Assembly (NCBI GenBank): GCA_015501605.1
Contig: JADNRZ010000030.1
Span: forward strand, 408,430-472,429
Source of the DNA: Panaeolus papilionaceus
Taxonomy: Eukaryota > Basidiomycota > Agaricomycetes > Agaricales
DNA: 64,000 nucleotides
Direction of reading: 5' to 3'
Each line of letters opens with the position of its first letter. Position 1 is the first letter of the stretch. The position numbers were made by a program, and so were the translations under genes. The notes beneath the pieces are model-generated. The model saw only the letters and a list, made by a program, of their open reading frames with translations. It was not told the origin of the DNA and did not search any database. Shown here in pieces: positions 52,826 to 64,000 of this stretch.

Positions 52826-54884
52826 TCACCTCCTCTTCGCCTTCGGCTTTGCCTTCCCTTTCGCCTTCCCTTTCACCTTCCCCTTCTTGCTTGCATCATC
52901 CTCATTCTCGCACTCACCCTCATCCTTGCCTTCACCCTCGCGCTCACCCTCGCGCTCACCCTCGCGCTCGCGCTTGCCCTCACCCTTATCTTCAGGGTCC
53001 TGTGTTGATGTGGCCTTGGCCCCTCTACCGCCACGTTTACCTTGCGCTACCCCTGAATTGAGCTTTGCCTTTTTGGCCACAGGAGCTGGTGTATTCCTTG
53101 CTGGCCGGTTCCTGAGTACCCTCCCTCCCTCCAAGCTGCTTCCATCCACACTAGCCAAGGGTACAGTGTCACTGATAGGTATAGTTGCAGAAGGCCCTAC
53201 AGTCACCATGCCAAGAGGATTGGCGCCAGCTTCATTGGTATTACCAAGAACTGGTCCGATATTCAGCATGGTAGGGGCGGTCTCATTGAAGGCAAAGGCA
53301 CTGTCGAGCGGTGGTAGAGGATGAGTTGCATGGATAAGGGTGTCAAGTTGAACACCTGGAAGGGGGATGATGTTGTTGGGAGCAGAAAAATCGGGGTTAA
53401 AGGAGGCGTAGTTGTCAGAGGTGTAGCCACCTTCATCTTGATGACCTGTAGCTATCGGTTCTATGGCATCAAGACCCTGATCACCCAAGTCCTCGGCAGC
53501 TATCACAAAGTGTTCTGCATCATCACCATTGTTAACTTCCACCTGATTGCTAGGCTCACTGGGCAATGGAGCCTCAGGCAATGGAGCACCTCCATTGGCT
53601 CCTGATCCCTGTACCAACACAAGACCCTGGTCGCTCAAGTACTTCGACATCTTTGCAGAAAATACCTTGTTAGCAAGGGCCTTCCTTTTGATCCCGAGAG
53701 GGTCGGCTTTCTTCAAAACGTCGGCGCGGCACTTATATTTGCCTGAGGTGCACATCATACGCTTTATTGCCCAACCTCCCTCATAGCGAGCAAGCTCTGG
53801 GCAACGTGTGCGAGCCTGTAAATGATAATGCATGAGTAATAAGTGGGAAGGTTAATTGGCTGACTTACAATGTTCACCACTTTCTCGATGTAGAGCGGAT
53901 CTTGTATATTCCACTTCTTTCTGTAGTTATCTGCGCAATAACTCATGCATCCTCTCACCACACTCTAGAATCCATTTTAGTGAAGGACAAAAAAAATTCA
54001 GGTCTCACTTACTCGCATACAATTGTAAATCCCCTTGTCAGCTTCGGACAAACCCATCGCTGTGAGTAGGGATAACTTGTAAAGCTTGAGCGGTTTGGGG
54101 ATAGAGTCCATCAGGGTGTCAGATCGGAATGCCACCCCTGGTAAAATCTGCCCAGAGGCAACGGCCAACGCATACTGTTCTGTATATCACATTAAGATAG
54201 AGCGACTCATGGTGTTAACTGAGACATACCAGTTTGATCAGCTATGATCTTCCTGAGTCTGACAACTTCGGCATCAACATCTTGGATGGTTGCTCCAGGA
54301 GTAAAATCCTCAACATCATGAGGGACATCGTTGAAATCAGCTACTGGTGCTGGGGTTTGTTGAGGACTGGATCCGGAATTAATGGCGAGCGCTACACTGC
54401 CTTGGGTCTCTTGAGAAAGCAGGCGTGGGTCAATAGCTATATTTGGCGTAGGCAAAGGTGATATGTGTGTGATGGGAGGTTGACCTGAAGGGTGGGCCGC
54501 AGCAGGAGCAGGAGCTGCTGCAGAGGTAGGATTCGGGTGCGGGGTATCGGTGAAAGGAGGTTGACCTAAAGGATGAGCCGCAACGGAAGGAGTTGCTGCA
54601 AGGGTAGGTTGTACAATAGGCAGTAAAGCGGCCTGGGTGATTGGCAGGACAGGTGGTACAGTGGGTCGCGGGGCGGGTTGTGCTGCAAGGTCATTAATCG
54701 TGAGGGAATTGGCATCGGTGGGTTGAGCAATGCGAAGAGGACCAGATTTGCTTGGTGGAATAGCAGGGCTCGTATTGATGGGTACAATATTGGTGACAGC
54801 TTGCAAGGTGGGTCGGTGACCAAAAAGAGCTGGGTTTGGAGTTGTGAGCATGGATTGAGCGAAAATGGGATCTGTGGGATGCAT
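52826..54884 (-). CDS. Uncharacterised spliced gene, repeat-associated family
   Basis: Exons on the minus strand are 54230-54884, 54013-54179, 53869-53964 and 52826-53815. All are GT-AG with consistent phase, giving 635 residues from ATG 54884. The N-terminus is Pro/Thr/Ala-rich and includes two similar GQPPxTxxxP blocks. A short helix (VDAEVVRLRKIIADQT) precedes the conserved middle: ASGQILPGVAFRSDTLMDSI, CADNYRKKWNIQD, ARTRCPELARYEGGWAIKRM. The C-terminal third is acidic with Glu/Gly/Arg repeats (EREGEREGEREGEGK) and a Lys-rich end (KGKAKGKAKPKAKRR), suggesting a nuclear protein. I recognise the Cys-Pro-Glu-Leu...GGW pattern from expanded Agaricomycete gene families, but no function is known. 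The reading frame is intact. Confidence 0.65.
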
Positions 54885-55424
54885 TGGGTGAGTATTTAGA
54901 GCGTATATATATGAAGGATAAACCCTTGAGATTGACTTTGTTTGCGATGAACTTGAAATGGCGGGTTGGGTCTGGCAAGACTGTCAACATTTCTAAGAAT
55001 AAACAGTTGGCAAGGTTACTTCTGGCTTGGACGCATCAGCATCAATACAGGATGGGGAGTTGAATCATACTTTTACGTGTCTTCGGAGCATGCAAAACTC
55101 GCTAATTCGAGAATTATTCATGGTCATTATGGGCGGACCTATTCAGAACTTGCGAGACTCGTGTCGAGGCCCTATTAACGGCACTGTTTTTGTGATCTGC
55201 GGGGTTGATTTTTCCTCCGTGGTGCTCTACCCTTGCGCAAGGCCCTGCGAGAACATGAAAATTTCAACACTCAACCGAACACGAAATGCAGCGGAAAGGG
55301 ACAGACTGATTTTAATAAAGTGAGCCCTGTAGTCTGTATGTAACGTGTAATTTGCAACTGGATAAGGCAAGTCTTAATCAGTATAAATACTCTGATAGAG
55401 AGGTGGAAAGCATACCAACTCACC

Positions 55425-56293
55425 ATGTCTATCAACGAAATCCTTTCTTCTCCATCTCCTTCTGACAACGTCGACGCTGCCTCCGACAATGACAACAACC
55501 TTGCATGCACTTGTCCCAACCTGCTCTGCCACTGGGACAAGGCCGGTGAGGTCCACCCCAACCTCCCCAACTGCTGCAAGATCAGTGTCCAGCTCGAAAG
55601 AGGCAACGGCGAGCACGATAATGTGACTGCTGTTGGTAGCCTGGTCCATAGCCCTACTCATGTTGGCGATGAGGGATCAACAGGTAAATCAGTCTTTTCC
55701 CCCTTCTTCGTGAATATGGCTAACGACGTACTTCATCGCTAGGTCAAAAAGAGCCATCCAGCGGCCCAGTAAGAAGATCAAGTCGCTTGGCAGGTAAGCC
55801 AATAATATTCAGTGGAATGACAAGATTGACTTACTGTTCCTCAGCTCGCTGAACTGCCACCAACCCACTCAGATCAGGTCCTCCCTCCTCGACGGCCCAT
55901 GACAATGCTGCTCGCAGTGCCAAAGGAACCTCTGCTTCTTTTACGCGACGTGCGGCTGTTGATCAACAGGCCTCTGCTATTTCCTCTATCAAGGAGACAA
56001 AGCCTCTTGATGGTGCACCTGTTCAACCCACCGCTGTTGTTGGACCTGCTCCCATAGTCGTAGCTGTCCCTGCTCCCATTGTTGCTGCTGCCCCCGCTCC
56101 TATTGTCACTGCTGCTCCTGCCACTCCCATTGTCGCTGCTGCCCCCGCTCCTATTGTCGCCGCTGCTCCTGCTCCTGCTGTTGTCCATGACATTTTCAAC
56201 CTGGACCACTACAATGCAGCACCTCCGCCCAACTACAACGCGGCACCTCCACCCAATAACAACCCCCCCTCCCAATCCAATTTTCGCAGCTGA
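55425..56293 (+). CDS. Uncharacterised Pro/Ala-rich protein
   Basis: Exons 55425-55683, 55743-55793 and 55878-56293 join in phase to 241 residues. The start ATG follows CACC. The N-terminus has a Cys cluster (CTCPNLLCHWDKAG, then NCCKISV). The middle has an SSRLAG-type basic patch, then tandem APIVAAAPAPIV repeats and a PPPNYNAAPPPN end. A second open stretch (56287-56510: DNDIAWYHEALVQANDLMQE) lies one frame over behind a good acceptor (TTTTCGCAG at 56289), so the real protein may skip the stop by splicing or the gene may be frameshifted in the C-run near 56263. It is divergent from 52826-54884. Function unknown. Confidence 0.5.
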
Positions 56294-56721
56294 TAATGAT
56301 ATCGCGTGGTATCACGAAGCCCTCGTGCAGGCAAACGACCTCATGCAAGAGGAGCCCACCGATGCTCTGATCTTCCCAGTGGCTGAAGTCCCTGTGCCAG
56401 AAGAGGACTCTGTTGTCCAAAAGACGGACTACACGGTGACTGACTGCACCGAGAAGCGTAAATTCGGAAATACGACCCACACAACCTATGTGAAGGAAGT
56501 GAAGGTTAGTTCTTTTTTGGCCCAATACTTGCGAGACGTACTTACAGTTTCCCAAGAAAACAAGCCTCTTCATCTGGGTCAAGCCTTACCCCGGCACATG
56601 CCTCGATATTACCTGCAATTTCAATCAGTAAAATACTTTTTAGATCTGTTAAAGCTGCTTACCTCAAATAAATAATAAATACTCGTGTTTCTACTCCAAA
56701 AAAACCCAACTCTACATATCC

Positions 56722-58865
56722 TCATTGAGACTGATGGAGACGATGTGGGATCTGAGCTGCTCTTCCAAAATAATTCCAAAAGGTTTGGCAATACAGCTGC
56801 GTGACAACCCTCTCCAATCCTTCGCGACGAGATAGATCGAGGTACGACTCTGGATGCCGACGGTTGCAGAACAGTAAGACAGGATCTGGGCTGAGGGTCC
56901 AAGTCTTGACCACTTTGCCGAGGGCTATGATGTATGGTAGCCTATCCTCGAGCTTGTCGCTAGCAAGTCCAATATTCTCTGGAAGGACTTCTGGCAGTTT
57001 GAAATGAGCCGCTGCAAAACAGGCCCTGATCATCCTTTCCCACTCCTCCAGTTTCTGGTCTGTGGGATTGGGACCCAACTCAAGACAGGCTCGTTGGTCC
57101 AACGAAATCAATTCGAATGTGAAATTGTACTCGTAGAGGGTCCACATTATCTCGCGGACGATTCTCTCTGGAACTGGTGCGGTAACAGGCTGGCCATTCC
57201 ATCTTGGAGGTGTTGAAAAATGGTCGACAAGCTGTACACCTCCTGAAAACCGGTCGTTGCGCATTTTTATCTTCTTGTATAGTTCTCAACATCGTTTTTT
57301 AACAGGAGCATCCCCATCAGGAGGTGGTTGAGTGAGGTCGAGGAAGAGCAGATGTCGCCAGTCCTGGGGGCTAAGGGTCCTGTTCTCAGCAATGACATGG
57401 TACCAGATGCGGTCCAAACAAAGCCAGTTTAGGATGTATACATCCATATGCTTCGAATGGAGGAAGATACCAGGGTCGGGGAAAACGTATTGGTTGGAAT
57501 TTTGGGCTGCAGAATCATTGTCGATGATTTTTGCAGGTGAATAGTCGACTGCTGCTAATGCGTCATGCCACGCAGGGATTGAATATGGCGTGAAAGGATG
57601 GTCCACAGGCTCAAACTTGTTTCGACCCGTAAAAGATACTTTCTCTGTCATCGTTGTTAGTTCGGGATCACAATAAAAGTTCAAGACGAAATGCACGATG
57701 AGGGTCTTGTTTCCTTTTCTTTGCCTTTGGTGGATGACTGGGCCCTGGGAGAGCTACCGTATTGGAAACGGTGATACCTACAACAGGGTGTAAGCGTATG
57801 CTAAGACACAGAAGCTTGCGACACTTACAAGAAGCTGGGTTAGAGGGCACTACCCATGCTGAGGAGCTTGACGTAGACGCTAGCGCTGAGATGGGACATC
57901 AGCAACATAGTCATTGGATAGGATATCTTACATACCAGATACAACCCCAGTGTTGCCTCGTACGAATGGATCAGGACTTAGCTGTCGCTTCAAGGAGTAT
58001 GTACAGATGGCAGTATATCGTTGCTCATCTGTCATCAAACCACTAAAGATAGTTGGAAATGGAGGGGAATGATCGCTCAACCTAAAGGGGGGGGCTGGCA
58101 TCGAAATGTCTACAACTTGTAGTACATTGCATCGCAATGGTTTGCCGTCCCACTCCTGGACAAACCAAACAGGGACCCCTACACGATACAAGTACTGCGC
58201 CACACTCGCGTTCATGGTGAAGGCGCCAATGATGTTGTTGTCCAGTCGTGCGGGAGGTAGATGATCGGGGTTGTTGAGACGAGGCTGATAGACATGCCAG
58301 TAGCGCAGCATGGCGTCCAATGAGAGGTAGATGCGCTGGAATTCGGTGACGTTGAATACCACCTCGTCGAAAGGCATTGCTAAAGCTTTGAGGCGCTCCA
58401 CAGCGTTGTACATTTGAAATTGGAACAAAGTTAGGACGTCGGTGGTTTTCTGAGAGATATTCCCGCTGGAGAGTGAATCGGTGACTAAATCTTCTAGCAT
58501 CCCCTTCAAATGCTGGAACTGCTCCACCCTCTTCTGAGACAAGTGCCCCATGCCAGACAACGTGCTGGTAGCTTCTGATTCGAAGTCAGATTGAGTGGGA
58601 GTCCACCATAGTATGCTAAGGGCATTGTTGTCGTCGTGAGGCTTTGAGAGGATGGCAAAGAGATGAGGATAGTCCATCACATGAAACTGAGGCCACTGGG
58701 TGTGGTCCTCCAGGCCGTAGCGGAGGTCGGAACGAAGACGAAGCTGACGCTCGCCAACAGGAGGTACTGGTACATGGTCTTGATTCGGAGTGGTAATGAG
58801 ATACTTGATACCAGCGTGCTCCATTAGAGCTGCGACTTGACCATCTAGGGCGCACAGAGAAGCTG
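56722..58865 (-). pseudogene. Uncharacterised repeat-family gene with internal stop
   Basis: The minus-strand exon 57936-58865 encodes ALDGQVAALMEHAGIKYLIT, then VFNVTEFQRIYLSLDAMLRY and NTIGAFT-like NNIIGAFTMNASVAQYLYRV with VPVWFVQEW. This block is typical of a large hypothetical family in Agaricomycetes. After further exons with a KKRK basic patch, the frame from about 57650 runs to 56722: NKFEPVDHPFTPYSIPAWHD, YVFPDPGIFLHSK, LNWLCLDRIWYHV, then past a TGA at 57286 MWTLYEYNFTFELISLDQRA. Only that TGA separates the last two parts. Upstream exons near 58900-59100 are possible. No function is known. Members are abundant near transposons. Confidence 0.6.
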
Positions 58866-59166
58866 CTGGAAATGGATGAGATTACATTTATACATGAACC
58901 TCCAAGGACCTACCATGGGGGTTGCGAGAAGCAATGATATTATCGATGCTGTATAACATCCTGGTTTTTTTCCTTCTTGAAACTACATTTATAACACTGA
59001 GGACCTTATTGATCAGATAATCTAATTCACTCACCAAAAACTCTGTGCATTGAACAAGGAAAAGAAACATGAGTGCTTTGCTCCCCAAATCGCGCTAAGA
59101 TTAAACGATGACAGTCCAGTTCAAACACCAAAAGGAGGTGGAAGGTCTGCTGTCTATCCTTGCTGA

Positions 59167-61075
59167 GCGACACGAGTCTGACTCAGTAACAGAATAGGCG
59201 AGACAGAGCCCTCATTAACCGCCTGATAATGAATGAAGACCAGACTTCCAACGCCCTCTTGAAGCATGAAATCAAATCCAGGGGAGGATGAATGTGGGGA
59301 TGGAAAAAAGAGGCGACACAAAGTCTGACCTCATTAAACTGGGCGACAAGAGTCTGACCCAGAAAACAGGGAGAACAATGGGCGACAAGAGTCTAACCCA
59401 GAAATAAAAAAAGAATTGGGCAGTACTTCGCACTGGCCCAGGTGGTTCGATCGACTGTCGATCGACCATCCGACATTTGGTTGACTGTCGGTTGACTTTC
59501 GATCAACTTTTGCAAAAAGTATTTTTGGTGTGAAAAACAGCTGTTTGGGGTTTTTTCAATCGACTTTCGATTGACAGTCAGTTGGATGTCGATCGACTTT
59601 CGGTTGACTGTCGATTGACACAAATCAGTTTATTGTGAATATTTGATTTTTCTGATTAAAATGCAAGTCTATTGTGTGCTGTGACAAGAAATGTGACAAT
59701 CTCCTGTCACACCTTCCACCAGTGTATGTTACCATGTGTCACACCCTTAGTAATAATATATCTTTTGTGTGAAACTATTTTTCCATAGTGTTTGTGACAA
59801 TAAATGTGACACTCTATATATCTTGTCACATGTCACACTCTGATTCAATATGAAATTGTATAACACATCTGTGACACTAGTATTACAAGTGAATTGTTTG
59901 TGTGTGTGTGGATGTGACCAACTATGATTGTCACATATCACATAGTCTTCCATGACTGATAGCATCCAGTATTGACACAGACAACTAGCAGTCCATTGTG
60001 GCTTAGAACAGTTGTTCAATTTGTGACATGTCACATCTATGTCACAGATCTAGCTACATTAGTATGTGATGTGGTATTACAAGTAAAATATGTATATATG
60101 TAAATGTGACCTAACATGACTGTCACATGTCACATAGTTGTCTGTGACAGATAGTGTCTAGCAGTGATAGAAAAAATTAGCTGTGACATGTATAGATGTC
60201 ACAGATTTAGCTGAATTAGGAAATACCTACAATGAGAGAAGAAAACATAAGTTGACTGACAGTCAATCGACAGTGTCGGTCAATGGTCGATTGACTGACC
60301 GAAAGTCGATCGACAGTTCTGAGACAAAAGTCGGTTGTCGGTTAAATTTTGGCAGAGAAACTGGGGGTGGACCGACTGTCAACCAAAAGTCGATCGAAAG
60401 TCGATTGACACTAAGGTGACATTCTACCCTGAAAGTCACATTTATGTAAAAATACCAGACCGACAGTCAACCGACTTTCGGTCGACTGTCGGATGGTCGA
60501 TCGAAAGTCGGTCGAATTACCTGGGCTATAGCAAAGTCCTCGAATTGGGCGACGAGAGTCTGACCCAAGCGGAGAGGAGATGTCGATGTTGTCCGCATGT
60601 CAGCTCACCAGATCGATTGCTGCGTTGGTGGGCTGATGAGGGTTGATGCGTGTGGATGAGGTCTTCGTCGTATGTCTTGATGGTGAGGTTGGATGGAAAA
60701 GCAGGGAGTGGGAGTGAGAATGGTGTTGGTGAAGGTATGGTGATTGAAGGTGATGGGGTGATTCAACGAAGTGCTGTCTTTGTTATGTTGACATGTTTGC
60801 TTTCCTAAGGTGTGTCACGTGGCTTCATTTCCCAATTCAGCTGCCTAAGTCCGACATCTGTTTATCTCTTTCAACTACCATCATGATCTCCGTTCAGCTC
60901 ACCCGTTTCTCCCTCGTCTCCTGTCCCTATTCAATGACTCAGACTCTAGTCGGTCGTTACATAGAATTATTTTTCCTTCAGGCTCAGACTCTCGTCGGCC
61001 TAATTTCTTCCCAACGACTTAGACTCGCGTCGGTCGTGTGTTCCTTCAAAGAGGTCAGACTCAAGTCGCTCTTTC
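59167..61075. repeat. Dispersed CGAC-N2-GAGTCTGA motif, two opposed clusters
   Basis: Forward copies (GGCGACAAGAGTCTGACCC and variants) at about 59167, 59311, 59341, 59380 and 60547. Reverse copies (GACTCAGACTCTAGTCGGTC and variants) at about 60938, 60980, 61015 and 61050. Opposed clusters upstream of a CACTA transposase look like subterminal transposase-binding repeats. Confidence 0.7.
59431..60531. mobile_element. Element with inverted ends and TCGA-centred palindromic repeats
   Basis: The left end CACTGGCCCAGGTGGTTCGA and the inverse of the right end (CTATAGCCCAGGTAATTCGA) match. Both then run into GATCGACCATCCGAC. Both sides carry many GTCGATCGAC/GTCGGTTGACTG units. The centre (59650-60200) is rich in TGTGACA repeats. 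No gene and no clear TSD. It sits inside the CGAC-N2-GAGTCTGA clusters. Probably a non-autonomous CACTA or hAT relative. Confidence 0.6.
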
Positions 61076-61442
61076 TTCCCTCTCCTTTCCACAGGCTCAG
61101 TAACAGCACCTCCAATATATGCTGCAGTTCTACTTCCTCTCTCATTCTGGCAACCCAAACCGCAACTCAGCTTCTTGTTCTACTTACCCAAATCCAAACC
61201 GCAACTCAGCCCCTCATCCTACCCACATAAATTCAAGCCGCTGTTTCGTCTTAATAGAGTTGTTATCAATCCCTTACTAGTAAGTCCCTTATTTCTCAGT
61301 CAATGGAAGACAGGGCAAATGTTTATATCTATCAGATCAGCAATTATCTTGGGGGTGCAGCCCAACACATGGCGTCCATGCGTTGCCCATAAATTGGAAC
61401 GTGCTACTTCCTCTCCCCATCCTTCTGCTTAGTCTTTTGCCC

Positions 61443-63924
61443 ATGCCCCGAGATCCCACTCAGCCAGCGGCGTCCAGAAGAGCTGCTGGTCCATACGCAT
61501 TGCGATCTGCTGCTCTACCTGTACCCTCTCAGCCTGTCGCTCAGCCTGGGCCCTCCACACATCCAGAACAACCTCGAGGGAGATATGACAGAGTCACTTG
61601 CCCGTGTGGATGCAAGAATTCAGTAACGCATGCCACAGCGAGGCGTCATGTCGGTGGTGGTTATTGGGGTGCTGAGTGGGATAGGCTCATCTCAGAGATT
61701 GAGGAATTGCGCACTATGTCCTATACACAACCTGCTCCGTCATCTGATGCGCCGACTGCGTCTAACTCATCTCACCTTAATCTTGGTCAACAAAGTACAG
61801 CTCATGCCGAGCCATCTGACATCCCAGGTCCTGACATGGGAGCGAGTCTGCCTCAAGATCAACAAGAAGATTTTGATATCTATGTTGCCCCAGCAGCTGT
61901 CCGTATACACAATGCCCTCAGATCTTGATGGCCACTCCCTCAGCGTTCCCCTGCGGTGAATGCTGAAATACAAGATGACGACGATGATGATGATGACGAC
62001 GACGACGAGGGTCGTGTTTTACAAGCTTCACTCAACCTACTCAACAGTAGACATGATAATTATGGGATCTCGGTTCTGCAAACTTATGTGGAAGAAGAAG
62101 AGGAATATGAAAGCGAAGACGATGACGACGCAGAGGATGACGACGTGGAGGATGGCGACGACGATGAACCAGGGGACGTGATACAGGAGATGGCGGATGA
62201 CCTAGGGACGGAGTTAGAGCAGGCTTGTCCTGTTAGCAGAGCAGAAGCCGTCCAACCGCACACATCTGATCATGACCATCTTGGGGAGATGTTGGTTCGC
62301 GAACAGTTTGAGCGGGAAGCCCACGAAGCCGCGAAGCTTGGTGAGTAGAACCTACTTTGTGACTTGATCTTTTTGCTCAACTCAACACGTTAGACAAGTA
62401 TAACCTTGCCTTAATACGGATTTTTGCCCTGAAAGTAGAAAGCCACGTACCAAGACAGCTCTACAATCGTTGGTTTAAAGTCTTCCCTGAAAGTCCTCAG
62501 CTTTCATTAAAGCGGGCCAAGAAGCATGCATATTCGTTATCTGGCCTTCGCCCTGTTCGATATAGCTGCTGCGTTAATAGCTGCGTATGCTTCACAGGTC
62601 CATACAAGGATTTGACTCAGTGCCCACTATGCCATCTTCCCTGTTACAAACCTAATAGTGAAACCCCACGGAAGTTTTTCGACTATATTCCACTGATCCC
62701 CCAACTCAAAGCAATGATAGCAAATCCCTCCCTTGCTGAAGAAATGCGGCATTGTTCTAAGCAAACAAAAACGCACGAACCAAATCTCGTGAACGATGTG
62801 TACGATGGCATCCTCTACAGAACCCTCATCTCACTCCCAATCCCTGATTCAAACCCCCCTTCCAATTTCTTTTCTGATGATCGTGATGTTGCATTCGGTC
62901 TTTCAACAGATGGCTTTGCACCATTTGATCGTGCTGACAAGACTGCTTGGCCGATTATCCTCTTCAATTACAATCTGCTGCCTGAAAAGCGGTTCCAAAA
63001 ACAATACTGCATCAACGTCGGCACCATTCCTGGTCCAAACAAACCGAAAGATTTCAACACCTTTTTTTGGCCACTGTTTGAAGAGTTCGTCAAGCTTGAG
63101 AGGGGCATAGAGGCCTTTGATGGCGTCGAGAAGGTCCTCTTCCTTCTCCGTGCCTTCCTCATCTTAGTGTTTGGCGACATTCCTGCCATGTCCCTGGTCA
63201 TGCGTATGAAGGGGCACAACGGACTTCGGCCTTGTCGAATGTGCAACATCCCAGGCATTTCGGCACGGGGTGATCATACGCACTATGTCCCCCTCTCCTG
63301 CCTCAATCTTCAAGTCAACCTCGGATTCAATTCCTATGACCCAACCAATCTCCCTCTTCGCACCCACGAGGAATTCCAGTGGCAAGCAACAGAAGTCCAG
63401 ATGGCAGCCACAGCAACAGCAGAAGAAAGTCTCTCAAAGCTCTATGGTATCAAAGGTGTCCCTCTCCTCTTGCATCTCCCATCGATCTCATTCCCCTTTT
63501 CCTTTCTGTACGACTTTATGCACCTCATGTGGGAGAACACCATCAAGAATCTTATCCTGCTTTGGACCGGCAAATTTAAGGAAAAAAAGATTTCCCATAG
63601 CGCGCTCCCCTATTACATCCCACCAGACACCTGGGAGGCCATTGGCAACGACACAGCTAAATGCGGGAAGACCATCCCTGCATGTTTTGGTGCCACAGTG
63701 CCCAACATCACAAAGAAAAGTGTCAAACTTACAGCTGAAATGTACTCTAACTTCACACTGTTTATAGCTCCCATCGTTTTGAAGGGTCGTCTGCATTCGA
63801 TGTATTACAAGCATTTTTACCAGCTTGTTAAGCTCATCAGGATGTGTCTTTCAGTGACAATGATGTCTGCGATGGTTGATGATATCGAGAAAGGGTTCCA
63901 AGCATGGGTTTTAGACTATGAAAG
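61443..63924 (+). CDS. CACTA (tnp2) transposase, 3' end beyond the window
   Basis: Exons 61443-62340 and 62394-63924 join in phase, and a GTGAGT donor follows at 63925, so the gene continues. The N-terminal part has a zinc-finger-like CPCGCKNSVTHATARRHVGG and a long Asp/Glu tract. The tnp2 domain begins at RYSCCVNSCVCFTGPYKDL with CPLCHLPCY. It continues with FGLSTDGFAPFDR, WPIILFNYNLLPEKRF, TIPGPNKPKDFNTFFWPL, VFGDIPAMSLVMRMKGHNG, CRMCNIPGI, GIKGVPLLLHLPSISFPFSF and DFMHLMWENTIKNLILLWTG. The order and motifs are those of En/Spm-type transposases. A TGA at 61926-61928 interrupts exon 1 in frame, so this copy is probably inactive unless an intron removes it. Confidence 0.85.
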
Positions 63925-64000
63925 GTGAGTGCAGTGCAAATTGTAATATTCAAAATACTCGATGTCGGATGTCAGTCTCATTCTAAAGCAATATAGGCTA

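Overview
The window is fungal nuclear DNA, most likely from a mushroom-forming basidiomycete (Agaricomycete). The evidence is short GT-AG introns (about 49-165 bp), a TFIID subunit gene of fungal type, and a transposon set typical of that group: KDZ, Plavaka, tnp2-type CACTA, and chromodomain Ty3/gypsy elements. Only the first 3.6 kb looks like ordinary host sequence: the last exon of a secreted M43-type metalloprotease (61-158) and a complete four-exon TAF4 gene (1047-3538). Almost everything from 4 kb onward is nested transposable elements.

Layout. (1) 4040-5260: a non-autonomous hAT element with a perfect 8-bp target-site duplication (TSD), itself holding a long-TIR foldback MITE. (2) 5423-15724: a Tc1/mariner-related element with TA TSDs. 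Its transposase is broken by nonsense codons and split by a very young Ty3/gypsy chromovirus (7479-13730; 406-bp LTRs identical by eye, TSD GGTGA). (3) 15733-39504: a 23.8-kb element ending in perfect 35-bp inverted repeats, with subterminal G-rich/C-rich tandem arrays in inverted orientation. It carries a decayed KDZ transposase (CxC cysteine cluster) and three cargo genes. Two nearly identical copies of a short non-autonomous LTR retroelement (22775-24540 and 34021-35792) sit inside it. Each encodes a single KH-domain plus RGG-tail protein. A CACTA-like element (24710-26492), which contains a hAT MITE, and a 3.8-kb insertion of unknown type are also inside. (4) 39.5-45.1 kb: a degenerate Plavaka transposase interrupted by a TA-flanked MITE and an apparently intact Tc1 element, then a solo LTR and a JmjC-like gene fragment. 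(5) 45-52.8 kb: mostly unreadable relics, a Tc1 element with one nonsense codon, and a pogo-like remnant. (6) 52.8-58.9 kb: three uncharacterised spliced genes of repeat-associated Agaricomycete families. (7) 59-64 kb: repeat-rich DNA leading into a tnp2 CACTA transposase that runs off the window.

The main candidate for something new is the KH-domain LTR element. Its LTRs share the first 13 and last 8 bases with the resident chromovirus LTRs. Both elements also show the layout of Tf1-type self-priming: a TATA box, 33 nt to a putative transcript start, and a PBS complementary to that start. I infer that the KH element is a chromovirus-dependent parasite that brings its own RNA-binding, gag-like protein. 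Eight TGA nonsense codons in otherwise open transposon and cargo frames could each come from CGA by one C-to-T change, which suggests CpG deamination.
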